Source: Bacteroidota bacterium (GTDB taxonomy: Bacteria > Bacteroidota > Bacteroidia > Chitinophagales > Saprospiraceae). Taken from it: DNA of 64,000 nt. Each line of letters begins with the position of its first letter. The first letter of the stretch is position 1. This document shows positions 26,740 to 35,931 of this stretch, piece after piece. A program made the translations under genes and the position numbers. The stretch covers positions 62,001-126,000 of the forward strand of contig JANSWP010000009.1 in assembly GCA_024743405.1 (NCBI GenBank), written 5' to 3'. The notes beneath the pieces are model-generated. The model was not told the origin of the DNA, ran no database searches, and saw only the letters and a program-made list of their open reading frames with translations.

Positions 26740-27759
26740 CAAAAAGATTTAGTTCGTCAGTACATGGCTCAGGGATTAAATCGGGATAAGTGTTTACAAA
26801 TATGTGGGTTGAGTAAAAATCAATTTTATTACCAGCCTAAAGGCGGCAAGCGAGGTAGGAAGAAAAGTAAATTTACTTTGTAATTAACTGACGGACACAT
26901 AATTAAACGAACCAACACTTATGTGAAAGAACAAATTCGAGCTGCTTATAAAAATCCAAAAGTGGATCATAGCTATCAAAGGATGACAGGTCATTTGCAG
27001 TTGTCTGGCTTTTTTATCAATCACAAAAAGGTATATCGATTGATGAAGGATACTCGATTATTACAACCTAAAGCTGAAAGAGATTCCAAGAATTATGTGA
27101 AATATCGAGTGCTTTGTCCTGAGTCTTATTTACGACTAATGGAGATGGATATTAAGCAAATTTGGATAGAAGGAGAACGGAGATATGCCTATGTTTTGAC
27201 CATAATTGATGTGTTCACACGAGTGGTTTTGTATTGGACAGTTGGATATCAGATGCGCCAAAAGCAAGTTCAAAATGCTTGGGAAAAAATAATCGAAGGG
27301 TATTTTGAGCCATTGGATTTACGAGCTTGGGAGGTTGATATTGAAGTTAGAAGTGATAACGGACCACAATTTTGTGCGAAGAAATTACAAGGTTTTTTGA
27401 AAGAAAATTATTTGTTACAAACCTTCACACATCCTTATACACCTCAAGAAAATGGTCATGTAGAATCCTTTCATGCAATTTTGAGTCGGGATTTGAAGGG
27501 ACTGTATTTTGAAAATTTATTCGGTTTGAAAGCTGAATTGGAAGAATTTTATCGGTTTTATAACTTCGAAAGAATTCACGGAAGCACCCTAAAATTACCG
27601 CCGATGACCTTTTGGCATCAATGGAATTTAGGCAAAGTTAACCGAACCGTTTTGGATGAAAAAACTCGAAAAGTGAGGTTTTCATTAAATGCTTCAAGAC
27701 AGCGAATCACCAAGGTTGAACCTGCGGACAAGGGAATCCGAGGGAAGTTTTGTCGCTGA
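26740..27759 (+). pseudogene. IS3-like DDE transposase orfB, interrupted by a stop
   Basis: In frame from 26740 (QKDLVRQYMAQGLNRDKC) to the stop at 27759, broken by TAA at 26881-26883. After the stop an ATG/GTG-led remnant of 278 codons (26923-27759) contains the rve/DDE core: first Asp in EMDIKQIW, second in SDNGPQF, and the Glu in ENGHVESFH. The catalytic triad is present, but the protein lacks its N-terminal helix-turn-helix region because of the stop. Likely inactive unless read through. Confidence 0.75.
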
Positions 27760-27966
27760 TTTTGAGGGCTCAATACCCGATAAAATCAAAATTGATACAT
27801 TTGAAATTTTAGCCGAATCGCAATCAAACGGCGCCGTACTGAATGCTTAACCTGCGGTTTAAAGGTCACCGTCGGTCGTTTTGTCGCAATGCAAAAATAC
27901 GACGCATTTTAACTACTTTTATAACCATCTGTAATTTTGTCTGATTAATAGGGGGCTAAACCAATA

Positions 27967-28274
27967 ACCTAGCCGTGAATAGTGATTTAGTCGTATTGAG
28001 TAGTTGTGAGAGTGGTGTAGGGCAATTGTTGGATGGAGAGGGTATGTTGGGCTTGAATCGAAGTTTTGTTTATGCGGGTGTGCCAAATGTTATTTTCTCT
28101 CTTTGGAAAGTTTATGACGAAGCGACAGGTCAGATTATGACCGAATTTTATAAAAATACGCTAGATGGGCAGTCTTACTCAACCGCTTTACGGACTGCAA
28201 AATTGAAAATGCTGGAAAACCCAGCGACAGCAGTGCCTGATATTTGGGCGGCGTTTTTGTTGGTGGGGCGGTAG
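27967..28274 (+). pseudogene. C-terminal remnant of a CHAT-domain protein
   Basis: About 100 codons that begin at the IS edge and match the end of a CHAT (caspase-like) peptidase domain: SDLVVLSSCESGVGQLLDGE carries the catalytic Cys segment, then GLNRSFVYAGVPNVIFSLW and the closing WAAFLLVGR. The His half of the site and the TPR region expected upstream are missing. A GTG at 27975 could start translation, but no complete domain would result. The intact gene was probably divergent from the neighbouring sigma factor. Confidence 0.75.
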
Positions 28275-28281
28275 ATCTTAT

Positions 28282-28339
28282 AAATGTTGACTTGTTGATT
28301 ATGTTCATAAGTTATGACACAATCAACAAATCAACATTT
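28282..28339. terminator. Bidirectional hairpin terminator
   Basis: The arms AAATGTTGACTTGTTGATT (28282-28300) and AATCAACAAATCAACATTT (28321-28339) pair over 19 bp with one mismatch; loop 20 nt; T-rich on both sides. It sits between the CHAT remnant and the convergent ettA gene. Confidence 0.7.
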
Positions 28340-28343
28340 TTTA

Positions 28344-30017
28344 TCAATTAATCACATTTTTAAATCGCGGACGCTTTGGTTGGACATCTCCCATCCTTTC
28401 CTTTTTCGCCTTCTCATAATCGGAATAATTTCCTTCAAAAAAGACGACTTCACTATTGCCTTCGAATGCTAAAATATGGGTCGCTAGTCTGTCAATAAAC
28501 CAACGATCGTGAGAAATAATTACGGCACAACCCGCAAAGTTATCAATCGCTTCTTCCAATGCTCGAAGTGTATTCACATCAATATCATTCGTAGGCTCAT
28601 CGAGTAATAGCAGGTTTCCTCCATTCTTTAAGGTAATAGCTAGATGAACTCGATTTCGTTCTCCACCCGAAAGTACACCGACTTTCTTTTGTTGATCAAC
28701 GCCAGCAAAATTGAATTTAGAAAGATAAGCTCGTGCATTGACCTCATATGTCCCAACGGTAATTAGGTCAAGACCACCAGAGACAACTTCATAAACCGTT
28801 TTTTCTGGAACAAGGTCTTCATGACTTTGATCCACATAAGAAGTGACTACTGTATCTCCAATTGTTATGTTTCCGGAGTCTGGTTTTTCCAGTCCCATTA
28901 TCATTTTAAATAAAGTCGATTTACCGACTCCATTGGCTCCAACAACGCCAATAATGCCATTCTTTGGTATGGAAAAACTCAGATTTTCAAATAACAATTT
29001 ATCACCAAATGCTTTACTCAAACCTTCTGCTTCGATCACTACATCTCCCAATCTTGGCCCTGGAGGAATGAATAATTCTAGTTTCTTTTCGCGTTCTTTT
29101 GATTCTTCATCCATCAACTTGTCATAGGCATTCAGACGCGCTTTCCCTTTTGATTGTTTCGCTTTTTGGGACATTCGTACCCATTCCAACTCTCTCTCCA
29201 ATGTCTTTCTACGTTTACTTTCTTGCTTCTCTTCTTGTTCTAATCGTTTGGCTTTTTGCTCCAACCAAGAGGAGTAATTACCTTTCCAAGGAATCCCTTC
29301 TCCTCTATCTAGTTCCAAAATCCATCCAGCCACATTATCTAAGAAATAACGATCGTGCGTCACGGCGATAACGGTTCCAGGAAAGTTTTTCAAATATTGT
29401 TCTAACCAATGCACACTTTCTGCGTCCAAGTGGTTGGTCGGCTCATCCAATAGTAAAATATCCGGATTGCTTAATAACAATCGACACAAAGCAACTCGAC
29501 GACGCTCTCCTCCTGAAAGAACCTTTATTGGTTGATCTCCCTCAGGGGTTCGCAAAGCATCCATAGCGGTTTCAAGGCGGTGATCGAGTTCCCATGCATT
29601 GGCATGATCTAGTTTTTCTGTTAATACACCTTGTTTTTCAATCAAAGTATTCATCTCATCATCGCTCATTGGTTCAGCGAATTTGAGATTGATTTCTTCA
29701 TATTCTTTTAATAAATCCACCGTTTCTTGAACGCCTTCTTCTACAATCTCTCGAACGGTTTTGGATTCATCCAAATTAGGTTCTTGTTCAAGATAACCAA
29801 TTTTATAATCTTGTTCGAAAAAAATATTGCCTTCATAATTGGTATCAATCCCTGCGATGATTTTCAAAAGAGAAGACTTACCAGAGCCATTGAGACCTAG
29901 TACGCCAATTTTGGCACCATAGAAAAAAGAGAGATAAATATTTTTTAAGACTTGTTTTTGAGGAGGGTAAGTTTTACTCACCCGCTCCATTGAAAAGATA
30001 ATTTTCTCGTTGCTCAT
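28344..30017 (-). CDS. ettA: ABC-F translation factor, EttA-like
   Basis: Two ABC ATPase domains without membrane segments. Walker [12 protein letters not shown] and [14 protein letters not shown] signatures LSGGERRR and LSGGERNR, and Walker [12 protein letters not shown] and [11 protein letters not shown] are intact. The charged linker between the domains ([20 protein letters not shown]) fits the EttA arm/linker. EttA binds the ribosomal E site and gates translation according to energy state. Start chosen at ATG 30017 ([15 protein letters not shown]), since the ATG eight codons upstream adds a non-conserved leader. The length, 557 residues, is typical. Confidence 0.93.
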   Translation of the reverse strand: MSNEKIIFSMERVSKTYPPQKQVLKNIYLSFFYGAKIGVLGLNGSGKSSLLKIIAGIDTNYEGNIFFEQDYKIGYLEQEPNLDESKTVREIVEEGVQETVDLLKEYEEINLKFAEPMSDDEMNTLIEKQGVLTEKLDHANAWELDHRLETAMDALRTPEGDQPIKVLSGGERRRVALCRLLLSNPDILLLDEPTNHLDAESVHWLEQYLKNFPGTVIAVTHDRYFLDNVAGWILELDRGEGIPWKGNYSSWLEQKAKRLEQEEKQESKRRKTLERELEWVRMSQKAKQSKGKARLNAYDKLMDEESKEREKKLELFIPPGPRLGDVVIEAEGLSKAFGDKLLFENLSFSIPKNGIIGVVGANGVGKSTLFKMIMGLEKPDSGNITIGDTVVTSYVDQSHEDLVPEKTVYEVVSGGLDLITVGTYEVNARAYLSKFNFAGVDQQKKVGVLSGGERNRVHLAITLKNGGNLLLLDEPTNDIDVNTLRALEEAIDNFAGCAVIISHDRWFIDRLATHILAFEGNSEVVFFEGNYSDYEKAKKERMGDVQPKRPRFKNVIN

Positions 30018-30063
30018 AATCTGTTTTAAGCGTTTTTTCAAAAATGAATGCGAAGATAGGGCA

Positions 30064-30175
30064 TTAGGGAGTAGGAAATAAATAACCTACCCATTTTACT
30101 TGTTATGTTTCCTTTCTGCGTCGTTAAAAATACTCGCCATACCTTTGGGTATGTCTGCGTTTTTTGCCTCGTTCT
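30064..30175. repeat. Inverted-repeat element, subfamily D copy, with common core
   Basis: The left arm AATAACCTACCCATTTTACT (30081-30102 with flanks) is repeated exactly, inverted, at 62015-62036. The core is 30122-30171 (CGTTAAAAATACTCGCCATA...TTTTTTGCCTCG). The right arm is not clearly matched, so the element is truncated or diverged. The rest of the interval to 30466 has no gene that I recognise. Confidence 0.65.
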
Positions 30176-30466
30176 CTCAAAATACCATCTTCTTCAAAAA
30201 AGGTAATCTACTTAATTTGCAATCTACTGAGTGGAAAAGATTAGATTCGGAGTGGTGAAAGTGCAATTTTGGGAATGAATTTGAGAAGAAACGGAAAGAA
30301 AAAGCCAGAAAAGGAGTGTTGAGGGTGAAATCAAAAAAATCATATTTGCAGATTATTTTAACTTGAATAAATATCCAGTCAACCCAATACTTCTGTTTGA
30401 AAGAATAAGTAATGAATGCCAAGAATTGACTATTCCCGACACTCATTACTTGTGGGTTATATCGTA

Positions 30467-30898
30467 TTATTCGTTGATAACAACTTTTAAGATTTTATCT
30501 CCACCTCGAATATCATCAATCACATCTAAGCCGTCAAAAACTCGTCCGAAACAAGTATGATTTCGATCTAAATGAGAAGTATTATTTCGGCTGTGGCAAA
30601 TGAAAAATTGTGAGCCTCCTGTGTTTCTACCAGCGTGAGCCATAGACAAAACACCTCGGTCGTGAAATTGATTATCACCATCTAATTCACAATCAATTTT
30701 GTAGCCTGGTCCGCCTGCTCCACTACCATTTGGGCAACCTCCTTGAATTACAAAATCAGGAATTACTCTGTGGAAAGTAAGCCCATCATAGAATCCTTTT
30801 TTTGATAAATTAACGAAGTTTTTGACGGTGTTTGGTGCATCGTCTTCGTAGAATTCGACCTTCATTACTCCTTTTTCTGTATGAATTTCTGCAGTCAT
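30467..30898 (-). CDS. Cyclophilin-type peptidyl-prolyl cis-trans isomerase
   Basis: 143-residue minimal cyclophilin. Core motifs TVKNFVNLSKKGFYDGLTFHRVIPDFVIQGG appear in short form: FHRVIPDFVIQGGCP, GVLSMAHAGRNTGGSQFFI and the closing CFGRVFDGLDVIDDI. No signal peptide, so cytoplasmic. It catalyses proline isomerisation during folding. Single gene, divergent from the DUF4112 gene. Confidence 0.93.
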   Translation of the reverse strand: MTAEIHTEKGVMKVEFYEDDAPNTVKNFVNLSKKGFYDGLTFHRVIPDFVIQGGCPNGSGAGGPGYKIDCELDGDNQFHDRGVLSMAHAGRNTGGSQFFICHSRNNTSHLDRNHTCFGRVFDGLDVIDDIRGGDKILKVVINE

Positions 30899-31005
30899 TA
30901 TTTTATGGTTTTGTTCAAAAATGAGCGCGAAAATAGGGAATTTTTAAAGAGCACAAAATGTGTATCAATACTCGTACTTTTGCAACTTCGTGAATTAAAA
31001 AAATA

Positions 31006-31494
31006 ATGATGTCCAGTCCAAATACAGAAATTGCCGAAACGCCTTCCAAACTAGTAGCGCTTGACACCGTTTCCGATTTATTGGATTCAAAATTTCGAAT
31101 ACCAGGCACTGAAACTCGTTTTGGATTTGATTTTCTGATCGGTTTGGTGCCTTATGCTGGCGATTTGCTAACTTTTGGGATGTCAGGTTCATTGGTGATT
31201 TCAATGGTTAGAAATGGTGCCAGCGGAATGGTTTTGGCGAAAATGTTATTCAATATTTTCTTAGATACAACCGTTGGGAGTGTGCCTATTTTGGGAGATA
31301 TTTTTGATTTGAAATACAAATCTAATCGTAGGAATTATTTCCTTTTGAAAGAGCATTATGAGGAAGGAAAGCACACTGGGAGTATTTGGCCGATTGTACT
31401 TTTGGTAATTTTTCTTTTGATTGGAATGTTCGTTTTATTGATCTGGATAATCTGGAAATTGGCGGACTTTACATGGGGTGCTTTGTTTGGGTGA
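31006..31494 (+). CDS. DUF4112 membrane protein
   Basis: 162 residues. The domain core RIPGTETRFGFDFLIGLVPY, then AGDLLTFGMSGSLVISMVR and the VGSVPILGDIFDLKYKSNRR segment, is DUF4112. One strong C-terminal TM helix (IWPIVLLVIFLLIGMFVLLI) and amphipathic segments before it. Function unknown across the family. The start is ATG 31006; an ATG one codon later is equivalent. Confidence 0.85.
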   Translation: MMSSPNTEIAETPSKLVALDTVSDLLDSKFRIPGTETRFGFDFLIGLVPYAGDLLTFGMSGSLVISMVRNGASGMVLAKMLFNIFLDTTVGSVPILGDIFDLKYKSNRRNYFLLKEHYEEGKHTGSIWPIVLLVIFLLIGMFVLLIWIIWKLADFTWGALFG

Positions 31495-31598
31495 TAAAAA
31501 TCAATCGATAAAATGATTCAAATCTTTTGAATTGGGTTGATAATGCGCTTACTTGCTTTTCTTTTGATAAAATCAATTCATTTTCAGTTGATTAGGAC

Positions 31599-32714
31599 AT
31601 GAAAACAATTAAATCTAAGCTTCTTTTTATTGTTGTTATTGGACTTGTTTTTCTTAATGCTTGTCAAGAAGAAGTAGAGAAAACGAAGCCTAAATTGACT
31701 AATCTTACCGAATCGGTATACACTTCTGTTACCATACAACCTGATGAGTTATACTCCGTTTATGCTTCAGTTGGAGGCATTTTGGACGAAAAAAATATCG
31801 AAGAAGGGGACCTTGTGAAAGAGGGACAAAAACTCTTTCAAATCATTAATGATGCACCTGAGATTAATGCTGAGAGTGCTCGTTTATCACTTGAAATAGC
31901 AAAGGAAAATTATAAGGGAAGAGCCGATGTTTTGGTTGGTATTGAAGATGAGATACGAGCGGCTAAATTGAAATTGACCAATGATTCGATAAATTATTTT
32001 CGGCAAAAAAACCTTTGGGAAAAAAATGTAGGGTCTAAGATTGATTTGGACACCCGCAAACTAAATTATGATGTCTCTAAAAATAATCTAAAAACGCTTC
32101 GAAATCGATATGATCGAACCGAAGTCGAATTGCAAAACCAAGTCCAGCGAGCCGAAAATGCTTACCGTGCTACTCTTGTCAATACGAAAGATTTTAGTGT
32201 GAGGAGTAAAATTAATGGAAAGGTTTACGCCCTTTTTCAAGAGCCTGGAGAGTTGGTTTCACTACAACAACCGTTGGCTTCTATTGGTAGTGCCACTGAT
32301 TTTATTATCGAATTATTGATCGATGAAGTAGACATTGCTAGAGTGAAAAAGGGTCAAAAGGTACTCGTCAACTTGGATGCTTACGGAGATCAAATCTTTG
32401 AAGCTAAGGTCACCAAAATATATCCTCGAAAAGAACAACGTACCCAAACTTTCAAAGTCGAAGCTTTATTTGAAAATGCACCCGAAATCTTATATCCGGG
32501 ATTGTCAGGTGAAGGGAATATTGTGATTTCAGAAAGGGAAAATACGCTGATTATCCCTTATGATTATTTGATCGATGGAAATAAAGTCCAAACTGAAAAT
32601 GGTTTAAAAGAGATCGAAATAGGGCTTAAAACTATTGAAAATGTGGAAATCATATCGGGTATCGATACAAGTATGGTGATTTTGAAACCCGAACGTACCA
32701 GTACTAATAACTAA
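31599..32714 (+). CDS. Efflux adaptor (HlyD/MacA family) lipoprotein
   Basis: Periplasmic adaptor of an ABC exporter. Lipoprotein signal (LLFIVVIGLVFLNAC), a split biotinyl-lipoyl half at residues 45-80 (YASVGGILDEKNIEEGDLVK), a coiled-coil hairpin near residues 90-190, then a beta-barrel (IDEVDIARVKKGQKVLVNLD) and a membrane-proximal domain. It probably bridges to a TolC-like channel, which is not encoded in the window. First gene of a three-gene operon; the permease starts two bases after its stop. Confidence 0.9.
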   Translation: MKTIKSKLLFIVVIGLVFLNACQEEVEKTKPKLTNLTESVYTSVTIQPDELYSVYASVGGILDEKNIEEGDLVKEGQKLFQIINDAPEINAESARLSLEIAKENYKGRADVLVGIEDEIRAAKLKLTNDSINYFRQKNLWEKNVGSKIDLDTRKLNYDVSKNNLKTLRNRYDRTEVELQNQVQRAENAYRATLVNTKDFSVRSKINGKVYALFQEPGELVSLQQPLASIGSATDFIIELLIDEVDIARVKKGQKVLVNLDAYGDQIFEAKVTKIYPRKEQRTQTFKVEALFENAPEILYPGLSGEGNIVISERENTLIIPYDYLIDGNKVQTENGLKEIEIGLKTIENVEIISGIDTSMVILKPERTSTNN

Positions 32715-32716
32715 TA

Positions 32717-33979
32717 ATGAATAGTTGGTCTGTTATATTATCTATTGCAAGAACGCATCTTTTTTCTCGGAAAAAGCAGAGTTCTATTGCTGCTTTGGGA
32801 GTGACTTTCGGTATTGGTACCTTTATTATTTTGGTGAGTTTTATGACTGGTTTGAATGGATTGCTGGATGGGCTCATTCTCAATCGAACACCTCATGTGC
32901 GTATTTATAATGAAATCAGGCCCAGTGAAAACCAGCCTGCCGATTTGTATTCCGAATTTAAAAACAGTTTTAATGTTGTTCGATCTATAAAGCCCAAACA
33001 GAGTCAAGTTCGTATTCATAATGCGGCACCAATTATGTTTCAATTAAAAAAGAATCCGAAAGTAAAAGGGCTAGTGCCTCAGGCTACGGCACAGGTGTTT
33101 TATATTTCTGGTTCGATTGAATTGAATGGTCGAGTTACAGGAATTGAGCCGTTAGAGGAAGTACGATTATTCAATTTTGGCGATTATATTATTGAAGGAA
33201 GCCCCGAAGCATTGGATAGAAATGAAGAAGGGATTTTATTGGGCGCAGGATTGGCTAAAAACATGTCGCTTTCTATTGGAGATCGAGTCCAAATTGGGAA
33301 TGCACAAGGAGAGATTTTCCCTTTAAAAATTGTAGGAATCTATCAAAGTGGTCTTGCAGAAGTAGATAATGTTCAAAGCTATACTAATTTGAAAACAGCA
33401 CAACGTATTTTAGGCGAAGGGAGCAATTATATTTCTGACATTAATGTCAAATTGTTCAATATTGATAATGCCCCTTCAATGGCCCACCAAATAGAACAAC
33501 AAGCCGGCCTAAGTGCGATCGATATTCAAACGGCGAATGCTCAATTTGAAACAGGAACTTCCATTCGAAATATGATTACCTATGCGGTATCAATTACTCT
33601 TTTGATTGTTGCAGGATTTGGTATCTATAATATTTTGAACATGATGATTTACGAAAAAATGAATGACATAGCGATTCTAAAGGCGACCGGTTTTTCGGGG
33701 GGAGATGTTCAAAAGATATTTCTTACACAAGCTATTTTAATTGGAATGATTGGAGGAATTATTGGGCTTGTTTTTGGTCACTTTGTGGCAGTTTTGATTT
33801 CTCATCTACCTTTTGAAACGGAAGCCTTACCGACCATCAAGACTTTTCCCGTCAATTTTGACCCATTATATTATATCATCGGGATTGTGTTTGCGATGGT
33901 TTCGACCTTTTTGGCAGGGTACCTTCCTTCTTTGAAGGCAAAGAGAATTGATCCCGTGGAAATTATTAGAGGACAGTGA
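32717..33979 (+). CDS. ABC transporter permease (FtsX/MacB-DevC type)
   Basis: 420 residues: an N-terminal TM helix (FGIGTFIILVSFMTGLNGLL), a large periplasmic MacB-like domain (residues ~50-270), and three C-terminal TM helices with the FtsX signature (AVSITLLIVAGFGIYNILNM, AILIGMIGGIIGLVFGHF, IIGIVFAMVSTFLAGYLPSL). The order adaptor-permease-ATPase as separate genes resembles DevBCA, where MacB instead fuses permease and ATPase. The substrate is unknown. Its stop is followed at once by a repeat terminus. Confidence 0.9.
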   Translation: MNSWSVILSIARTHLFSRKKQSSIAALGVTFGIGTFIILVSFMTGLNGLLDGLILNRTPHVRIYNEIRPSENQPADLYSEFKNSFNVVRSIKPKQSQVRIHNAAPIMFQLKKNPKVKGLVPQATAQVFYISGSIELNGRVTGIEPLEEVRLFNFGDYIIEGSPEALDRNEEGILLGAGLAKNMSLSIGDRVQIGNAQGEIFPLKIVGIYQSGLAEVDNVQSYTNLKTAQRILGEGSNYISDINVKLFNIDNAPSMAHQIEQQAGLSAIDIQTANAQFETGTSIRNMITYAVSITLLIVAGFGIYNILNMMIYEKMNDIAILKATGFSGGDVQKIFLTQAILIGMIGGIIGLVFGHFVAVLISHLPFETEALPTIKTFPVNFDPLYYIIGIVFAMVSTFLAGYLPSLKAKRIDPVEIIRGQ

Positions 33980-34001
33980 TTTTGTCCAAGCACTTACTTA
34001 C
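33980..34001. repeat. Solo subfamily-A/B repeat terminus in the exporter operon
   Basis: TTTTGTCCAAGCACTTACTT directly follows the TGA stop of the permease gene. No partner arm or core is found nearby, so this is a solo end or an excision scar. Confidence 0.6.
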
Positions 34002-34030
34002 TCTAAACGATCAAATATTTTATATCATAA

Positions 34031-34702
34031 ATGAGTTTAGTACTCCAAGCAAAAAATATTAATAAATACTTTCGGGAGCCCGTACTTTTTCACGTTTTGA
34101 AAGATGTTAGTTTTCAAATCGAAAAAGGAGAATTTGTGTCCATAATGGGCAAGTCGGGCTGTGGAAAATCTACGCTTTTGTACATCCTTTCAACGATGGA
34201 TACCGACTATGAAGGTGAGTTATGGTTAGATGAAGTCCCTTTGACAGAAAAATCTTCAGATGAGTTAGCGTATTTCCGAAATGCCCATATTGGTTTTGTT
34301 TTTCAATTTCATTATCTCCTTCCTGAATTTTCGGTTATTGAAAATGTGATGTTGCCTGCCAAAAAATTAGGACGAAAAAATATGGAAGAGATACGCCATG
34401 ATGCAATGGAGAAACTTCGATTGTTAGGCATAAAAGATCAAGCTGATAAGTTAGCGTCGCGAATTTCAGGAGGACAAAAACAACGAGTGGCTATCGCCCG
34501 AGCTTTGATCAATGAGCCTTCCATCATCATGGGAGATGAACCAACTGGAAACTTAGACAGTAAAAATTCAGATAATGTTTTCAACATATTTAAAGAATTA
34601 AGTTTAGAAAAAGACCTTTCTCTCTTAGTGGTCACTCATGATGAAGATTTTGCCCAAAAGACCGATCGAATCATAGAAATGGGCGATGGTGTGATTTTGT
34701 GA
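34031..34702 (+). CDS. ABC transporter ATP-binding protein (LolD/MacB/DevA type)
   Basis: 223 residues. Walker A GKSGCGKSTLL, Q-loop FQFHYLLPEFSVIENVM (the LolD/MacB-type), signature ISGGQKQRVAIARAL, Walker B IIMGDEPTGNLD and H-loop VTHDEDF are complete. It energises the upstream permease. The 51-base gap before it contains a repeat terminus, otherwise the three genes read as one operon. Confidence 0.93.
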   Translation: MSLVLQAKNINKYFREPVLFHVLKDVSFQIEKGEFVSIMGKSGCGKSTLLYILSTMDTDYEGELWLDEVPLTEKSSDELAYFRNAHIGFVFQFHYLLPEFSVIENVMLPAKKLGRKNMEEIRHDAMEKLRLLGIKDQADKLASRISGGQKQRVAIARALINEPSIIMGDEPTGNLDSKNSDNVFNIFKELSLEKDLSLLVVTHDEDFAQKTDRIIEMGDGVIL

Positions 34703-34777
34703 AGCTATCACTCTTTAAGAGATTTCGAAATCCTTGTTCTGAGCTACTACTTTAAAATTCTTTATTTTTTAGAGTTC

Positions 34778-34936
34778 ATGATTACTTTTGTCCAAAAAAC
34801 ACAACTACATTTACAGCGAATTAGCAAACTGAAAAAGTTTGAGACAAGACTACTCCAAAACCTTTCCAACGAGCCAAATTTGACGGAGGTAATAAATTAC
34901 ATTAATGCGGAAATACACTCTTTTGGTCTTGACTGA
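34778..34936 (+). CDS. Small ORF of 52 codons overlapping the ATP-grasp gene
   Basis: ATG 34778 to TGA 34934-34936, overlapping the next gene's start by 32 bases in another frame. The predicted peptide is polar, with an N-terminal basic part (HLQRISKLKKFETRLLQ) and an acidic end (EVINYINAEIHSFGLD), and no signal peptide or Cys. I do not recognise it. The overlap suggests translational coupling to the ATP-grasp enzyme and hence a possible substrate peptide or the remnant of a fused domain. It could also be chance. Confidence 0.35.
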   Translation: MITFVQKTQLHLQRISKLKKFETRLLQNLSNEPNLTEVINYINAEIHSFGLD

Positions 34937-35900
34937 CCACGCCAATCACAGTGCTGAAAATTCAATATATCCATTGGTTAAAGCGATTAGAACCCATCCT
35001 CGATGCGAACAAGTTGATGTTGCGACTCGTGCTAATCCGTTGAATGATTTTTTCTTTAAAGTCCATTCCTCAAAGAATCTCTTTGTAAGTAAGGCAGATG
35101 AAAGTTTTGGGTTTTATGAAGACGGACGACCGTTTAAGAAAAATGTCAGAAAAGAATCTCTCCGAAATTATGATGCCATTTGGTTGAGAATGCCACCACC
35201 ATTGTCAGAGAATTTATTGAAATTTTTGATAAAGGAGTTGCCAAACCAATTAATTATTAATGAGCCAAAAGCGGTCTTTGAAACAGGTAGTAAAGAATTT
35301 TTAATGAATTTTCCAGATCTGTGTCCACCAATGAAGGTCTGTCGATCTATTGAAGATATTATTCAGTTCAAAAATCAATTTCCTATTGTCTTAAAGCCCT
35401 TTCGAGGATATGGCGGGAAGGGATTGGTTCGTATAGATGGAGATAGGGTTTGGGAAGGAAACTCGGAAACAACCTTAGATGATTTTACCTCAAAAATTCA
35501 GAATACAGCTATTGAATATTTAGGCGTGAAATTTTTGGAAAATGTCACACAAGGGGATAAAAAAATTGTTGTTATTAATGGTCATATTATAGGTTCTTCT
35601 CTTAGACAGCCGCCAAAAGACTCCTGGCTTTGTAATATACCAAATGAAGGTAACATCAATTTTGCTAAGGTTGATGAAGAGGAAATCGAAATAGTAGATG
35701 CTTTGAATGAACAACTGTTAGAAATGGGCATTTTTATGTATGGTATTGACACCCTAGTTGGTGATGACGGAAATAGGGTTTTGTTAGAAATAAATACAAC
35801 CAATATTGACGGTTTAGGACAAATTGTTAAATTAATGGGTAAGCCCTCCATTAAAAAAGCAGCTGAATTATTGTGGAATTATATTATTGAGAAATCATAG
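34905..35900 (+). CDS. ATP-grasp ligase, glutathione-synthetase (GshB)-like
   Basis: 331 residues with the GshB layout: an N-terminal substrate domain (IWLRMPPPLSENLL recalls the MRKDPP segment of GshB), then the ATP-grasp fold with the lysine segment PIVLKPFRGYGGKGLVRI and the Mg-binding end LLEINTTNIDGL. It is expected to ligate an amino acid or peptide carboxylate to an amine. No gamma-glutamylcysteine ligase is nearby, so glutathione synthesis is not supported; a tailoring or peptide-ligation role is equally possible. Preceded by an overlapping small ORF. Confidence 0.8.
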   Translation: MRKYTLLVLTDHANHSAENSIYPLVKAIRTHPRCEQVDVATRANPLNDFFFKVHSSKNLFVSKADESFGFYEDGRPFKKNVRKESLRNYDAIWLRMPPPLSENLLKFLIKELPNQLIINEPKAVFETGSKEFLMNFPDLCPPMKVCRSIEDIIQFKNQFPIVLKPFRGYGGKGLVRIDGDRVWEGNSETTLDDFTSKIQNTAIEYLGVKFLENVTQGDKKIVVINGHIIGSSLRQPPKDSWLCNIPNEGNINFAKVDEEEIEIVDALNEQLLEMGIFMYGIDTLVGDDGNRVLLEINTTNIDGLGQIVKLMGKPSIKKAAELLWNYIIEKS

Positions 35901-35931
35901 CAAACGGTAGTAGCCATTTAGAGTATGCTCT

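Larger units (their letters stand above)
26315..27963 (+). mobile_element. Degraded IS3-like insertion sequence
   Basis: Inverted ends: the left reads TGTAAAGACCCCCTAAATAG then CAGACAAAAATTACAG; the right, inverted, reads TGGTTTAGCCCCCTATTAAT then CAGACAAAATTACAG. TG...CA boundaries give 26315-27963; a tighter reading (26321-27956) would leave a TAAA duplication on both sides. It holds orfA (26373-26690) and an interrupted orfB (26740-27759), then about 200 bases of non-coding tail. The transposase frame has a stop and an odd ~80-bp insert at the orfA/orfB junction, so it is probably inactive alone. Confidence 0.8.

Noticed and set aside
34905..35900. Call as glutathione synthetase gshB
   Set aside because: The fold matches, but there is no gamma-glutamylcysteine ligase nearby and many GshB-like enzymes have other substrates, so the symbol was withheld.
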